Assembly: GCA_964463375.1 (NCBI GenBank)
Contig: CAYXBQ010000003.1
Location: 62,001-126,000, forward strand
Direction of reading: 5' to 3'
Length of the DNA: 64,000 nt
Origin: UMGS1696 sp964463375
GTDB taxonomy: Bacteria > Bacillota > Clostridia > Oscillospirales > CAG-272
Shown here: positions 33,789-41,995 of the stretch, one piece after another
How the letters are laid out: every line of letters begins with the position of its first letter
Position numbering within the stretch: the first letter of the stretch is position 1
Notes under the pieces: model-generated
What the model saw: the letters and a program-made list of their open reading frames with translations, nothing else
Databases searched by the model: none
Told to the model about the DNA's origin: nothing
Made by a program: the position numbers and the translations under genes

Positions 33789-33792
33789 TATG

Positions 33793-34236
33793 CTATTTTT
33801 CCGCCGTTTTTTCGGATTTCTTCTTAAAGATAAACTTCTTCTGGATGATATAATTCCCTACGAACAAAACTACCTCTGCAATGGGCTTGGCGATCCCCAA
33901 AGGCAGATGCAGCACACGGGTCAGCAGCTCTAAGATCACGTAGCTTTTCAGCAGATGCACCACAATGGCAAGGGAATAATACTCCGGCAACGCAGCCTTC
34001 AACGGTGCCGTGGAGTGGAACACAAAGCTCCGATTGATGGCGAAGTTCACCGCCGAGGAGCAGCACCAGGCGATAAACGCACCGATCTCCATAGAAGCCG
34101 CCGACGGGATCACGGCATTGAGATACAGATGCAGCACATAGTCCACGGCAAAGGCCACACAGGAGGAAAAGAGATACTTCACCGGCACCCATCCCGCCGC
34201 CTGCAGCTTGTCCAAAAGATGGCGCAGCTTCGTCAT
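33793..34236 (-). CDS. GtrA-like membrane protein
   Basis: A 147-residue protein with four hydrophobic helices and the GtrA signature: VKYLFSSCVAFAVDYVLHLYL near the start, SSAVNFAINRSFVFHS, and a final VVLFVGNYIIQKKFIFKKK. GtrA proteins are thought to help flip lipid-linked sugars for wall or surface polymer glycosylation. GGGAGG lies before the ATG at 34236, and ATGA overlap with the upstream amidohydrolase stop shows coupling. Confidence 0.85.
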   Translation of the reverse strand: MTKLRHLLDKLQAAGWVPVKYLFSSCVAFAVDYVLHLYLNAVIPSAASMEIGAFIAWCCSSAVNFAINRSFVFHSTAPLKAALPEYYSLAIVVHLLKSYVILELLTRVLHLPLGIAKPIAEVVLFVGNYIIQKKFIFKKKSEKTAEK

Positions 34237-35039
34237 ACCGCACCTCCCAGCAGCACCTGTGCATTGCGATAGAAGATCTTGTCCAGCAGGGCAGAGGACA
34301 GCCCCAGCCCTTCCAAATAGTCCGCATTCTGTCGAGCACTGCACCAAGGCGCATCACTGCCGAATAGGATCCGGTCGCTGTCGTGCTTTTGCAGGATCCG
34401 CATGGCCTGCCGAGGAGACAGCCCCTCCTTGCACCCCATGGAGGTGTCGATCCAGATCGGCTGACCCGCCAGCTTCGTTTCTGCCGATTCCCACAGACAG
34501 TTGCTGCCGTAGTGGGCACAGACCAGCTTCAGCGTAGGATGGCGGCGGATCACCGTCAGAATGTCCTCCGGCGTGGCGTAGATCTTCTCCGGCGAATACA
34601 CGTCAAACCCCGCATGGATGATCACGAACATACCAAGCTGCGCCGCCGTGTCCAGTATCGGCCCGTAGGCAGGATCGGCAAATGTGTGTCCCATGTAGTC
34701 CGGATGCAGCTTGAGCCCAGGGAGCCCCGCACGGTGGAGCCGCTCGATCTCTTCGACGATATTGGCAGATTCCGGGTGGATCGACCCCAGCGGGATCAGC
34801 CGGTCACCGTGGTCGGCTTTCGTTTGGATGGCAAAATCATTCACATGGGTCTGCTGCCGGGCATTGGTGGCAATGTTGCACACCACCGACTTGTCCACGC
34901 CCCAGGCATCCATTTTGGACAGCAGGGAAGCGATGGTACCGTCGGTCTCCGGCACATATTTGGCACGTGCAGCCAGTCCTGCAATGGCACGTGCGGCAAG
35001 CGAATCGGGAAAAGCGTGTGTATGAAAATCGATCAGCAT
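34233..35039 (-). CDS. Amidohydrolase family TIM-barrel protein
   Basis: A 268-residue metal-dependent hydrolase of the amidohydrolase_2 type (COG2159). The first metal motif is DFHTHAFPD. Later residues are GLKLHPDYMGH, FVIIHAGFD and the terminal aspartate in RILFGSDAPW. Relatives include decarboxylases and lactonases, so the substrate cannot be assigned. It is cotranscribed with gtrA. A TATAAT element lies 50 bp upstream on the minus strand. Confidence 0.87.
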   Translation of the reverse strand: MLIDFHTHAFPDSLAARAIAGLAARAKYVPETDGTIASLLSKMDAWGVDKSVVCNIATNARQQTHVNDFAIQTKADHGDRLIPLGSIHPESANIVEEIERLHRAGLPGLKLHPDYMGHTFADPAYGPILDTAAQLGMFVIIHAGFDVYSPEKIYATPEDILTVIRRHPTLKLVCAHYGSNCLWESAETKLAGQPIWIDTSMGCKEGLSPRQAMRILQKHDSDRILFGSDAPWCSARQNADYLEGLGLSSALLDKIFYRNAQVLLGGAV

Positions 35040-35377
35040 AAAATAGGTCCGTCACTTTCTGTTGCAAATACAATCCTTATTATACATCCAACGGACAGCG
35101 GAGTGTGAAAGAAAATGTAAATATAATATGAACAATAAACAGTGGGGGAGAAATTCACAGAAATCGGCGCAGAATGGGGCTGGAATCTGGGCAAAGTCTG
35201 GAAATTGCAGAAAACAGCGGAAAAAAACGCAGAAATTCTCCAAATCCTCTTGCAATTTTCGGCGAAAAGGGGTATGATTATTATAATGGGGTAGATTGGT
35301 ACTTTGTTTTACCGAAAAAGGAACAAAAGATCGCATCTCCCCTCTATACCGTTATTTCAATCAACCGGAGGACATAA
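35040..35377. other. 338-bp divergent intergenic region before the Na+ pump operon
   Basis: It contains a -10 for the amidohydrolase gene near its left end and the carboxyltransferase promoter near 35250-35278. The A/G-rich middle (35100-35245) shows no gene, hairpin or riboswitch I recognise. Confidence 0.55.
35250..35278 (+). promoter_or_regulatory. Promoter of the Na+-pumping carboxyltransferase operon
   Basis: TTGCAA (35250-35255), 17 bp, TATGAT (35273-35278). The transcript would have a leader of about 90 nt ending in the ribosome site GGAGGACATAA. Confidence 0.7.
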
Positions 35378-36859
35378 ATGGAAACAAAGAGTTTTGAGGT
35401 TTTGTATCGTTCTCTTGCCGGGAATGCTGGCAAAACCGCCTCTGCACTGCGGGAGACCTTGGCCTCTCTGGATGGCAGTGCCAGAGAACGCATTGCCATG
35501 TTGTTCGATGAAGGGACATTTGTGGAAACGGGCGCATATGTGACCCGTCGAAACAGTGAATTCGAGGACAACGCCAATGAGGAGCTGGAAGGCGTGATCA
35601 CGGGCTGGGGCGCAGTGAACGGCAGCTTAGTGTATGCCTACGCACAGGATCTGTCCCGTACCAAGGGCGCAGTCAGCGAGACCCAGGCACAAAAGATCGC
35701 CGAGCTGTACCGGATGGCCACCGAAAACGGCGCACCCATCATCGGGATCTTCGATAGCGCCGGTGCCTATCTGCCGGAAGGGATCCGGGCATTGGCCGCA
35801 TACGGCAAGATCATGAAGGCCGCCTCTCTGGCCTCTGGCGTGATCCCCCAGATCGCTGTGGTACCGGGTATCTCTCAGGGTGCCGCTGCCGTCATCGCCG
35901 GCATGTACGATTTCGTCATCGTCACCGAGGACACTGCCTCCATCAGCGTAAATCCCCCCTTCGTGGTGGGTGCGGATGCCGGGAAGTCCACCTTCGCCGC
36001 CGAGTCCGGTCTGGCTGCCATCACCGCCAAGGACACCGCCGAAGCCATTGGCTATGCCAAGCTGCTTATCTCCATGCTGCCTGCCAACAACGCAGAAGGC
36101 ACCGTGGACACCATCTCTGCCGACGAAGTGAACCGCCTGGTATCCATCGATGCCTATACGGCCTCTAAGGATATGAAGGCACTGATCGCTGCATTTGCGG
36201 ACGACGCAAAGTTTGTGGAGCTGTGGAGCACCTATGCACCGGAAGCTGTTACCGGGCTTGTTTCCCTGGGCGGTACCGTATGCGGCGTGGTCGGCAATAA
36301 CCATGCTGTAAACGAGGGTATCCTGACCGCTGCCGCTGCCAGAAAGCTCACCAAGCTGATCTCCTTCTGCGACTGCTACAACATCCCCGTGATCACACTG
36401 GTGGATTCCAAGGGCGTTGACGTGTCCGTAGAAGCCGAAAAGAGCCCCTATGCCGCTGAGCTTGCCAAGCTGGCCCACACCTACGCTATGGCTCGTACAC
36501 CCATGATCACCCTGAACGCCGGGGAAGCCTATGGTACCGTGTTCACCCTGATGGGCTCTAAGGCACTGGGCGCTGACGTTGTGCTGTGCCTGGAGGATGC
36601 CAAGATCGGTGTGATGCCCGCCGCTTCTGCCGTTGCCTTCCTGTGGAACGACCAGATCACCGGAGACGTGACCAGAGCCGAGCTGGAAGAGAAGTGGGAT
36701 GCTACCGTGGGTACGCCCGTTGCCGCTGCCAGAGCCGGTGAAGTAGACGACATCATCGCCGCCGGTGAGATCCGCCAGAGACTGACTGCCGCCGTTATGA
36801 TGCTGCAATCCAAGAGCAAAGGCTCTCCGTACCGCCGCCATGTCAATATGCCTCTGTGA
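35378..36859 (+). CDS. Carboxyltransferase domain protein (divergent acyl-CoA carboxyltransferase, MmdA-like)
   Basis: A 493-residue crotonase-fold carboxyltransferase. The two halves are visible (residues ~30-240 and ~255-490), with GIFDSAGAYLPEGIRALAAYGKI and VIPQIAVVPGISQGAAAVIAGMYDFVIV in the first and VITLVDSKGVDVSVEAEKSPYAAELAKLAHTYAMARTPMITLNAGEAYGTVF in the second. It is divergent from classical MmdA: the GPCAGGAVYSPA loop is altered, so the acyl-CoA substrate is unsure. It heads an operon with all other parts of a biotin Na+ pump, which it probably uses to pass CO2 to or from biotin. Confidence 0.85.
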   Translation: METKSFEVLYRSLAGNAGKTASALRETLASLDGSARERIAMLFDEGTFVETGAYVTRRNSEFEDNANEELEGVITGWGAVNGSLVYAYAQDLSRTKGAVSETQAQKIAELYRMATENGAPIIGIFDSAGAYLPEGIRALAAYGKIMKAASLASGVIPQIAVVPGISQGAAAVIAGMYDFVIVTEDTASISVNPPFVVGADAGKSTFAAESGLAAITAKDTAEAIGYAKLLISMLPANNAEGTVDTISADEVNRLVSIDAYTASKDMKALIAAFADDAKFVELWSTYAPEAVTGLVSLGGTVCGVVGNNHAVNEGILTAAAARKLTKLISFCDCYNIPVITLVDSKGVDVSVEAEKSPYAAELAKLAHTYAMARTPMITLNAGEAYGTVFTLMGSKALGADVVLCLEDAKIGVMPAASAVAFLWNDQITGDVTRAELEEKWDATVGTPVAAARAGEVDDIIAAGEIRQRLTAAVMMLQSKSKGSPYRRHVNMPL

Positions 36860-36881
36860 TCGCAGTCGGAGGTAATAGACT

Positions 36882-37304
36882 ATGAAAATGATTTCTATCG
36901 CACTGACTTCCATGACGATGGCAGATAAGTTCTCCCTGTCCGGAGAAATGCTGCTCCGTGGGATGGGCACTGTATTCATGGTGCTGATCATCTTGTTTGT
37001 GATCTTGAAGATCTTTGGTGCCGTGTTTGGCGGTGCTACCAAGGAAAAGCCCCAGAGCGCACCGGCTCCCAAAGCAGCCAAAGCCGAAGCACCTGATGCC
37101 CCTGCGGCTGCTGCACCGGCTCCGGCTCCTGTACAAACGGCCGCTCCCGCACAGGATGACAGCCAACTGATCGCCGTGATCACCGCTGCCATCGCTGCAT
37201 ACCAGAGCGAATCCGGCAAACCCAATCTGCCTTTCCGGGTAGTTTCCTTTACAAGAAAAAACAACGCTTCCGGCTGGATGGGAAATTCAGCGGACAATCA
37301 GTGA
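36882..37304 (+). CDS. OadG-family small subunit of the Na+-pumping decarboxylase
   Basis: A 140-residue protein. One N-terminal membrane helix (MLLRGMGTVFMVLIILFVILKIFGAVF) is followed by an Ala/Pro-rich linker and a short C-terminal domain (LIAVITAAIAAYQSESGKPNLPFRVVSFTRKN). This is the layout of the gamma/delta anchor subunits, which hold the cytoplasmic carboxyltransferase to the membrane pump. It lies 22 bp after the carboxyltransferase gene. Confidence 0.85.
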   Translation: MKMISIALTSMTMADKFSLSGEMLLRGMGTVFMVLIILFVILKIFGAVFGGATKEKPQSAPAPKAAKAEAPDAPAAAAPAPAPVQTAAPAQDDSQLIAVITAAIAAYQSESGKPNLPFRVVSFTRKNNASGWMGNSADNQ

Positions 37305-37322
37305 TTTTGGAGGATTTCTGCA

Positions 37323-37730
37323 ATGAAGAAGTACAATGTTACCGTTAACGGTGTGACCTACGAAGTTCTGGTAGAAGAAGCCGGTGCCGCCACTGCCCCT
37401 GTTGCAGCACCTGTAGCCGCTCCCGCCGCTGCACCCGCACCCGCTGCTGCACCTGCTCCGGCCCCGGCTGCCGCACCTGCTCCCGCTGCCGCACCTGCTG
37501 CTGCTCCGGCTGCCGGTTCTGCTACCATCAACGCACCCATGCCCGGCACCATCTTGAAGATGAACGTCAAGGTGGGTGACACCATTGCCAAGGACGACCT
37601 GGTATGCATCCTGGAAGCTATGAAGATGGAAAACGAGATCTTTGCTGCCGAAGGCGGTAAGGTCGTTGCCATCAATGCTCCGCAGGGCGCAACGGTCAAC
37701 TCCGGCGACCCCATCGTAACGCTGGGTTGA
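37323..37730 (+). CDS. Biotin carboxyl carrier protein of the decarboxylase complex
   Basis: A 135-residue carrier. A short N-terminal part (MKKYNVTVNGVTYEVLVEE) leads to a long Ala/Pro swinging linker (residues ~22-60) and a biotinyl domain with the biotinylation site EAMKMEN (Lys101). It shuttles CO2 between carboxyltransferase and the membrane pump. The linker's low-complexity GC-rich repeats look like ordinary Pro/Ala coding. Confidence 0.95.
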   Translation: MKKYNVTVNGVTYEVLVEEAGAATAPVAAPVAAPAAAPAPAAAPAPAPAAAPAPAAAPAAAPAAGSATINAPMPGTILKMNVKVGDTIAKDDLVCILEAMKMENEIFAAEGGKVVAINAPQGATVNSGDPIVTLG

Positions 37731-37777
37731 GACTGCTCCGTTATCATAAATTTTTGAGAAATGGAGTGGAGTGAATT

Positions 37778-38965
37778 TTGAGTTTCTTTTCTGATTTTTA
37801 TAACTCGACCGGGATCCCCCAGCTGTTGGCAGACCCTGTCCTGCTGGTGAAGACCCTGATCATGTACGTGATCATCGGCGTGCTGTTCTATCTGGCCGTG
37901 GTCAAAAAGTTCGAACCCCTGCTGCTGCTGCCTATCGCATTTGGTATGCTGCTGGCCAACCTGCCCGGCGCAAACCTGTTCCACATGGATCTCTTTATCC
38001 ATGAAGACGGTTCGCCTATCAACATCCAGACCATCGTGGAACAGGGCAACCTGATCGACTTCCTGTATCTGGGTGTAAAGCTGGGTATCTATCCGTCTTT
38101 GATCTTCTTAGGCGTTGGTGCCATGACAGACTTCTCTGCACTGATCGCCAACCCTAAGTCTCTGCTGCTGGGTGCTGCTGCCCAGTTCGGCGTGTTTGCA
38201 GCTTTCATCGGCGCACTGTTCTTAGGCTTCACACCGGAGCAGGCCTCCGCTATCGGTATCATCGGTGGTGCCGACGGTCCTACCGCCATCCTGGTCACCA
38301 AGACCCTTGCGCCGGAGCTGCTGGGTGCCATCGCCATTGCGGCTTATAGCTACATGGCCCTGATCCCCATCATCCAGCCCCCGTTCATGAAGCTGCTGAC
38401 CACCAAGAAGGAACGCAGCATCGTCATGACCACCCTGCGTCCCGTTTCCAAGACCGAGAAGGTCATCTTCCCCATCGTGGTGACCCTGGTCGTTTGTATC
38501 ATCGTACCGGATGCGGCTCCTCTGGTGGGCTTCCTGATGCTGGGGAACCTGCTCAACGTCTCCGGCGTGACCGACCGTCTGTCTAAGACCGCACAGAACG
38601 AGCTGATGAACATCGTCACCATCTGCCTGGGCGTTTCCGTTGGTGCTACTGCCAACGCCAATAACTTCCTGGCACTGGATACCTTGAAGATCATCTTCTT
38701 AGGTCTGGCTGCATTCTGCCTGTCTACCGTTGGTGGTCTGATCGGCGGTAAGATCATGTGCTGGGCTACCAAGGGTCAGGTCAACCCCCTGATCGGTTCT
38801 GCCGGTGTTTCTGCCGTGCCGATGGCTGCCCGTGTTGCACAGATAGAAGGCCAGAAGGAGAATCCTTCCAACTTCCTGCTGATGCACGCCATGGGTCCCA
38901 ACGTAGCCGGTGTTATCGGTTCCGCTGTGGCTGCCGGTGTATTCCTGCAAAATTTCGCGAAATAA
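37778..38965 (+). CDS. oadB: Na+-translocating decarboxylase beta subunit
   Basis: A 395-residue polytopic membrane subunit that couples decarboxylation of carboxybiotin to Na+ export. Family motifs are GVGAMTDFSALIANP, the conserved GGADGPTAILVT near residue 165, and NANNFL with GVSVGAT in the C-terminal half. Complete and normal in length. The start codon is TTG, with GGAG six bases upstream and no in-frame ATG nearby. MmdB, GcdB and OadB cannot be separated by sight. Confidence 0.94.
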   Translation: MSFFSDFYNSTGIPQLLADPVLLVKTLIMYVIIGVLFYLAVVKKFEPLLLLPIAFGMLLANLPGANLFHMDLFIHEDGSPINIQTIVEQGNLIDFLYLGVKLGIYPSLIFLGVGAMTDFSALIANPKSLLLGAAAQFGVFAAFIGALFLGFTPEQASAIGIIGGADGPTAILVTKTLAPELLGAIAIAAYSYMALIPIIQPPFMKLLTTKKERSIVMTTLRPVSKTEKVIFPIVVTLVVCIIVPDAAPLVGFLMLGNLLNVSGVTDRLSKTAQNELMNIVTICLGVSVGATANANNFLALDTLKIIFLGLAAFCLSTVGGLIGGKIMCWATKGQVNPLIGSAGVSAVPMAARVAQIEGQKENPSNFLLMHAMGPNVAGVIGSAVAAGVFLQNFAK

Positions 38966-39001
38966 GCCGATTGTGTGATGTGAAAGGATACGAATAAAGA
39001 T

Positions 39002-40399
39002 ATGGCAAAAGTAAAAATAACCGAAACCGCGCTCCGGGACGCACACCAGTCTCTGATCGCTACCCGTATGACTACGGAAGAAATGCTGCCGATTTTGGCA
39101 GATATGGACAAGATCGGTTACCATTCTCTGGAAGCCTGGGGCGGCGCCACCTTTGACTCCTGCCTCCGGTTCCTGAATGAAGACCCCTGGGAAAGACTGC
39201 GGAAGATCCGTGCCGAGGTGAAGAACACCAAGCTGCAAATGCTGTTCCGTGGTCAGAACATTCTGGGGTATCGTCACTATGCAGACGACGTGGTAGAATA
39301 TTTCGTGCAGAAGTCCATCGCCAACGGTATTGACATCCTCCGGATCTTCGACGCTATGAACGATGCTCGGAACCTGCAAACCGCCATCAAGGCCACCAAG
39401 AAGGAAGGCGGTCACGTACAGGCTGCCATCAGCTATACCATCAGCCCCGTGCACTCCAACGAAGCCTTCTGTAAGTACGCAAAGGAGCTGGAAGACATGG
39501 GTGCCGACTCCATCTGCATCAAGGATATGTCCGGCCTGCTGACGCCCTACGCTGCCTTTGATCTGGTGACTGCGCTGAAGTCCACCGTGAAGGTGCCGAT
39601 CCAGCTGCATACCCACTACACCACCGGCCTTGCTTCCATGACCGTGCTGAAGGCCATCGAAGCCGGCGTGGACATCGTGGATACCGCTATCTCCCCCATG
39701 TCCATGGGTACGTCTCAGCCCCCGACAGAGCCCATCGTAGCTACCCTCCAGGGCACGCCCTACGACACCGGTCTGGATCTGAACGCACTGGATAAGGTCA
39801 GCAAGTACTTCGCACCGCTGCGGGAAAAGTATATGTCCTCCGGCCTGCTGGATCCCAAGGTGCTGAAGGTGGACGTAAACTGCCTGATGTACCAGGTACC
39901 CGGCGGTATGCTGTCCAACCTGGTGTCTCAGCTGAAGCAGCAGGGCAAGAGCGAAAAGCTGGCTGAGGTGCTGGAGGAAGTGCCGAGAGTGCGTCAGGAT
40001 GCCGGTTACCCGCCATTGGTAACGCCTACCTCCCAGATCGTGGGTACACAGGCTGTGCTGAACGTCATCGCCGGCGAACGCTACAAGATGGTGTCCAAGG
40101 AATTCAAGGGCATGATCCGTGGCGACTACGGGAAGTCTCCTGTAGAAGTAGACCCCGCATTCCGGCAGCAGATCATCGGCAACGAAAAGCCCATCACCTG
40201 CCGTCCCGCCGACCTGTTGAAGCCGGAGCTGGACAACCTGCGTGAGGCTGTGAAGCCCTACATGGAACAGGAAGAGGACGTGCTGTCCTACGCCCTGTTC
40301 GAACAGGTGGCTACCAAGTTCTTCGAATATAGAAAAGCCAAGAAATACGGTCTGGATGCGGACAACGCAGACGTTGCGCAGAAGGTTCATTCGGTATAA
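39002..40399 (+). CDS. oadA: Oxaloacetate decarboxylase alpha / transcarboxylase 5S-type carboxyltransferase
   Basis: A 465-residue TIM-barrel carboxyltransferase acting on pyruvate/oxaloacetate. Motifs are ETALRDAHQSLIATRM near the start, MLFRGQNILGYRHYADDVV, the metal/carbamyl-lysine region DSICIKDMSGLLTP and the metal-binding histidines in LHTHYTTG. It ends before a biotinyl domain, so it relies on the separate carrier at 37323. Together with the first gene it gives the operon two different carboxyltransferases. Confidence 0.93.
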   Translation: MAKVKITETALRDAHQSLIATRMTTEEMLPILADMDKIGYHSLEAWGGATFDSCLRFLNEDPWERLRKIRAEVKNTKLQMLFRGQNILGYRHYADDVVEYFVQKSIANGIDILRIFDAMNDARNLQTAIKATKKEGGHVQAAISYTISPVHSNEAFCKYAKELEDMGADSICIKDMSGLLTPYAAFDLVTALKSTVKVPIQLHTHYTTGLASMTVLKAIEAGVDIVDTAISPMSMGTSQPPTEPIVATLQGTPYDTGLDLNALDKVSKYFAPLREKYMSSGLLDPKVLKVDVNCLMYQVPGGMLSNLVSQLKQQGKSEKLAEVLEEVPRVRQDAGYPPLVTPTSQIVGTQAVLNVIAGERYKMVSKEFKGMIRGDYGKSPVEVDPAFRQQIIGNEKPITCRPADLLKPELDNLREAVKPYMEQEEDVLSYALFEQVATKFFEYRKAKKYGLDADNADVAQKVHSV

Positions 40400-40405
40400 G
40401 AAATA

Positions 40406-41062
40406 ATGGTGCTCGTATTGGATATGGAAGTTTCCGAACGGGCATTGGCACTGCGCAAGAGAGTCCTACAAATGGGATTCCCTTGCGCAGTTTCTTTTCC
40501 GCCCTTTGCCATAGAGCATCTTCGACCGATCGTCTGCGCTTTGACCTTTCAGGATGTGGCGGAAAGGGTACGCTCTTGCTGCTTGTGTGAGGTACCTGTA
40601 TTGGCATGGGGAGAAGGCTTTGTGAGCAAAATGCTGCACATCTGCGTGCTGTCAACGGAAGAGCTGCTGCTGACCAGAATGGAGAGGATCCTTTGCAGCA
40701 AAATGGGGTGGCAAAGGTTTTCTGCGGGCGGCAGACAGGGCTATTATCTCGATCACGGTTTTGCCATGACCGAGCAAAGCCTCCAATATCAGATCTATAC
40801 GCTTCCGTTGCGGGAACGAGACAGGCTGATCCTGATGACGATCCTCACATCTCCCGGCATACGAAATTCGTGCCGCCGTATCGAAGCATACAGCTTTCCC
40901 TATCCGTATCACGAAAACGAGAATAGCATGGCGAAAACCATCTCCACGCATATTTCTCATATCAACAAGACGATGCTGGCCTGCTGCTGCCAAAAATGCA
41001 TTCGATACGATCGATGTGAACCGGGAGGATATGTCCTGCAAATACATACCCACGGAAACTAA
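40406..41062 (+). CDS. Degenerate response-regulator-like winged-helix protein
   Basis: A 218-residue protein that I do not recognise with certainty. The C-terminal third (YTLPLRERDRLILMTILTSPG ... ISTHISHINKTM ... CEPGGYVLQIHTH) follows the OmpR/PhoB DNA-binding layout, ending in the usual GY-V-L wing. The N-terminal ~120 residues roughly fit a receiver domain, but the phospho-acceptor aspartate context is not evident. It is unusually cysteine-rich (CCLC, CCCQKC). It starts 7 bp after oadA with no good ribosome site, so coupling is likely. An ATG at 40424 is the alternative. Confidence 0.5.
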   Translation: MVLVLDMEVSERALALRKRVLQMGFPCAVSFPPFAIEHLRPIVCALTFQDVAERVRSCCLCEVPVLAWGEGFVSKMLHICVLSTEELLLTRMERILCSKMGWQRFSAGGRQGYYLDHGFAMTEQSLQYQIYTLPLRERDRLILMTILTSPGIRNSCRRIEAYSFPYPYHENENSMAKTISTHISHINKTMLACCCQKCIRYDRCEPGGYVLQIHTHGN

Positions 41063-41134
41063 ATGCAATATAAACATGTGCTGTCTCGTGTTCTCCAAGG
41101 AGGCAGCGCATTTTTGTACGAGAAAGTAGGAATT

Positions 41135-41983
41135 ATGCCTAAGAAAGCCTTTTTAGAGATCACCAACGCCTGTAACCTGCGCTGCAGCTTTTGCCACGGC
41201 ACCAAAAGACCCATCCAATATATGACAACGCCCGCCTTTTGCCACGCCGCAGGGCAGATCCGCCCCTTTGCCGATTACCTGTACTTCCACCTGATGGGCG
41301 AACCGCTCCTGCACCCGCACCTGTCCGACTTTCTTGCCATCGCCGGGGAGCTGGGCTTTCGGGTGATCCTGACCACCAACGGCACACTGCTGCCCAAATG
41401 TACACCGATCCTGCTGTCTGCACCGGCACTGCACAAGGTCAGCATCTCCCTCCACGCCTACGAAGCCAACGAAATGGGGATCCCGCTGGAACAATATCTG
41501 GACGGCTGCTTCCGCTTTTGCAGGGATGCTGCTGCACAAGGGATCATCGCCGTCATGCGCCTGTGGAACTTAGGAGGACAAAGCACCGCCAACGAGCAGA
41601 TCCTTGCCGCCATGCACAAATTCTTCGACACCGATGACACGCCCTGGCGGGAGATCTACAGCGGCTACAAGATCCGGGAAAAGGTCTTTTTGGAATGGGG
41701 CGAAAGGTTCGATTGGCCGGACACCGAGGCCACACCGATCAGCACCCGGCATAGCTGCTATGGCCTGCGAGATCAGTTTGGCGTGCTGGTGGACGGCACC
41801 GTAGTCCCCTGTTGCCTGGACGCAGAAGGGGCGGCAGCACTGGGCAATCTGTCGGACACCCCCTTAGAGGAGATCCTACAGAGTCCCAGAGCTACCGCCC
41901 TCAAGCAGTCGTTTATCACAAAGCAGATCACCGAACCGCTGTGTCAGCGATGCGGATATGCCGCCATGAAGCAGTATCGTTAA
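41135..41983 (+). CDS. Radical SAM protein with SPASM-like C-terminus
   Basis: A 282-residue radical SAM enzyme. The cluster motif is CNLRCSFCHG (residues ~13-22), followed by the barrel (YLYFHLMGEPLLHPHL, VILTTNGTLL). A C-terminal SPASM-like cluster region has CCLDAEGAAALGNLSDTPLEEI and CQRCGYAAMKQYR. Such proteins act in peptide maturation or anaerobic sulfatase maturation, but no substrate gene is evident. The ATG at 41135 is chosen for its distance to the SAM motif. An in-frame start at 41063 is possible. Downstream of the Na+ pump operon on the same strand. Confidence 0.82.
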   Translation: MPKKAFLEITNACNLRCSFCHGTKRPIQYMTTPAFCHAAGQIRPFADYLYFHLMGEPLLHPHLSDFLAIAGELGFRVILTTNGTLLPKCTPILLSAPALHKVSISLHAYEANEMGIPLEQYLDGCFRFCRDAAAQGIIAVMRLWNLGGQSTANEQILAAMHKFFDTDDTPWREIYSGYKIREKVFLEWGERFDWPDTEATPISTRHSCYGLRDQFGVLVDGTVVPCCLDAEGAAALGNLSDTPLEEILQSPRATALKQSFITKQITEPLCQRCGYAAMKQYR

Positions 41984-41995
41984 GGCAACGCTGAT

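Noticed and set aside
37380..37520. Low-complexity GC-rich repeats in the biotin carrier gene
   Set aside because: They encode the normal Ala/Pro swinging linker of biotin carriers and are not a mobile or regulatory repeat.
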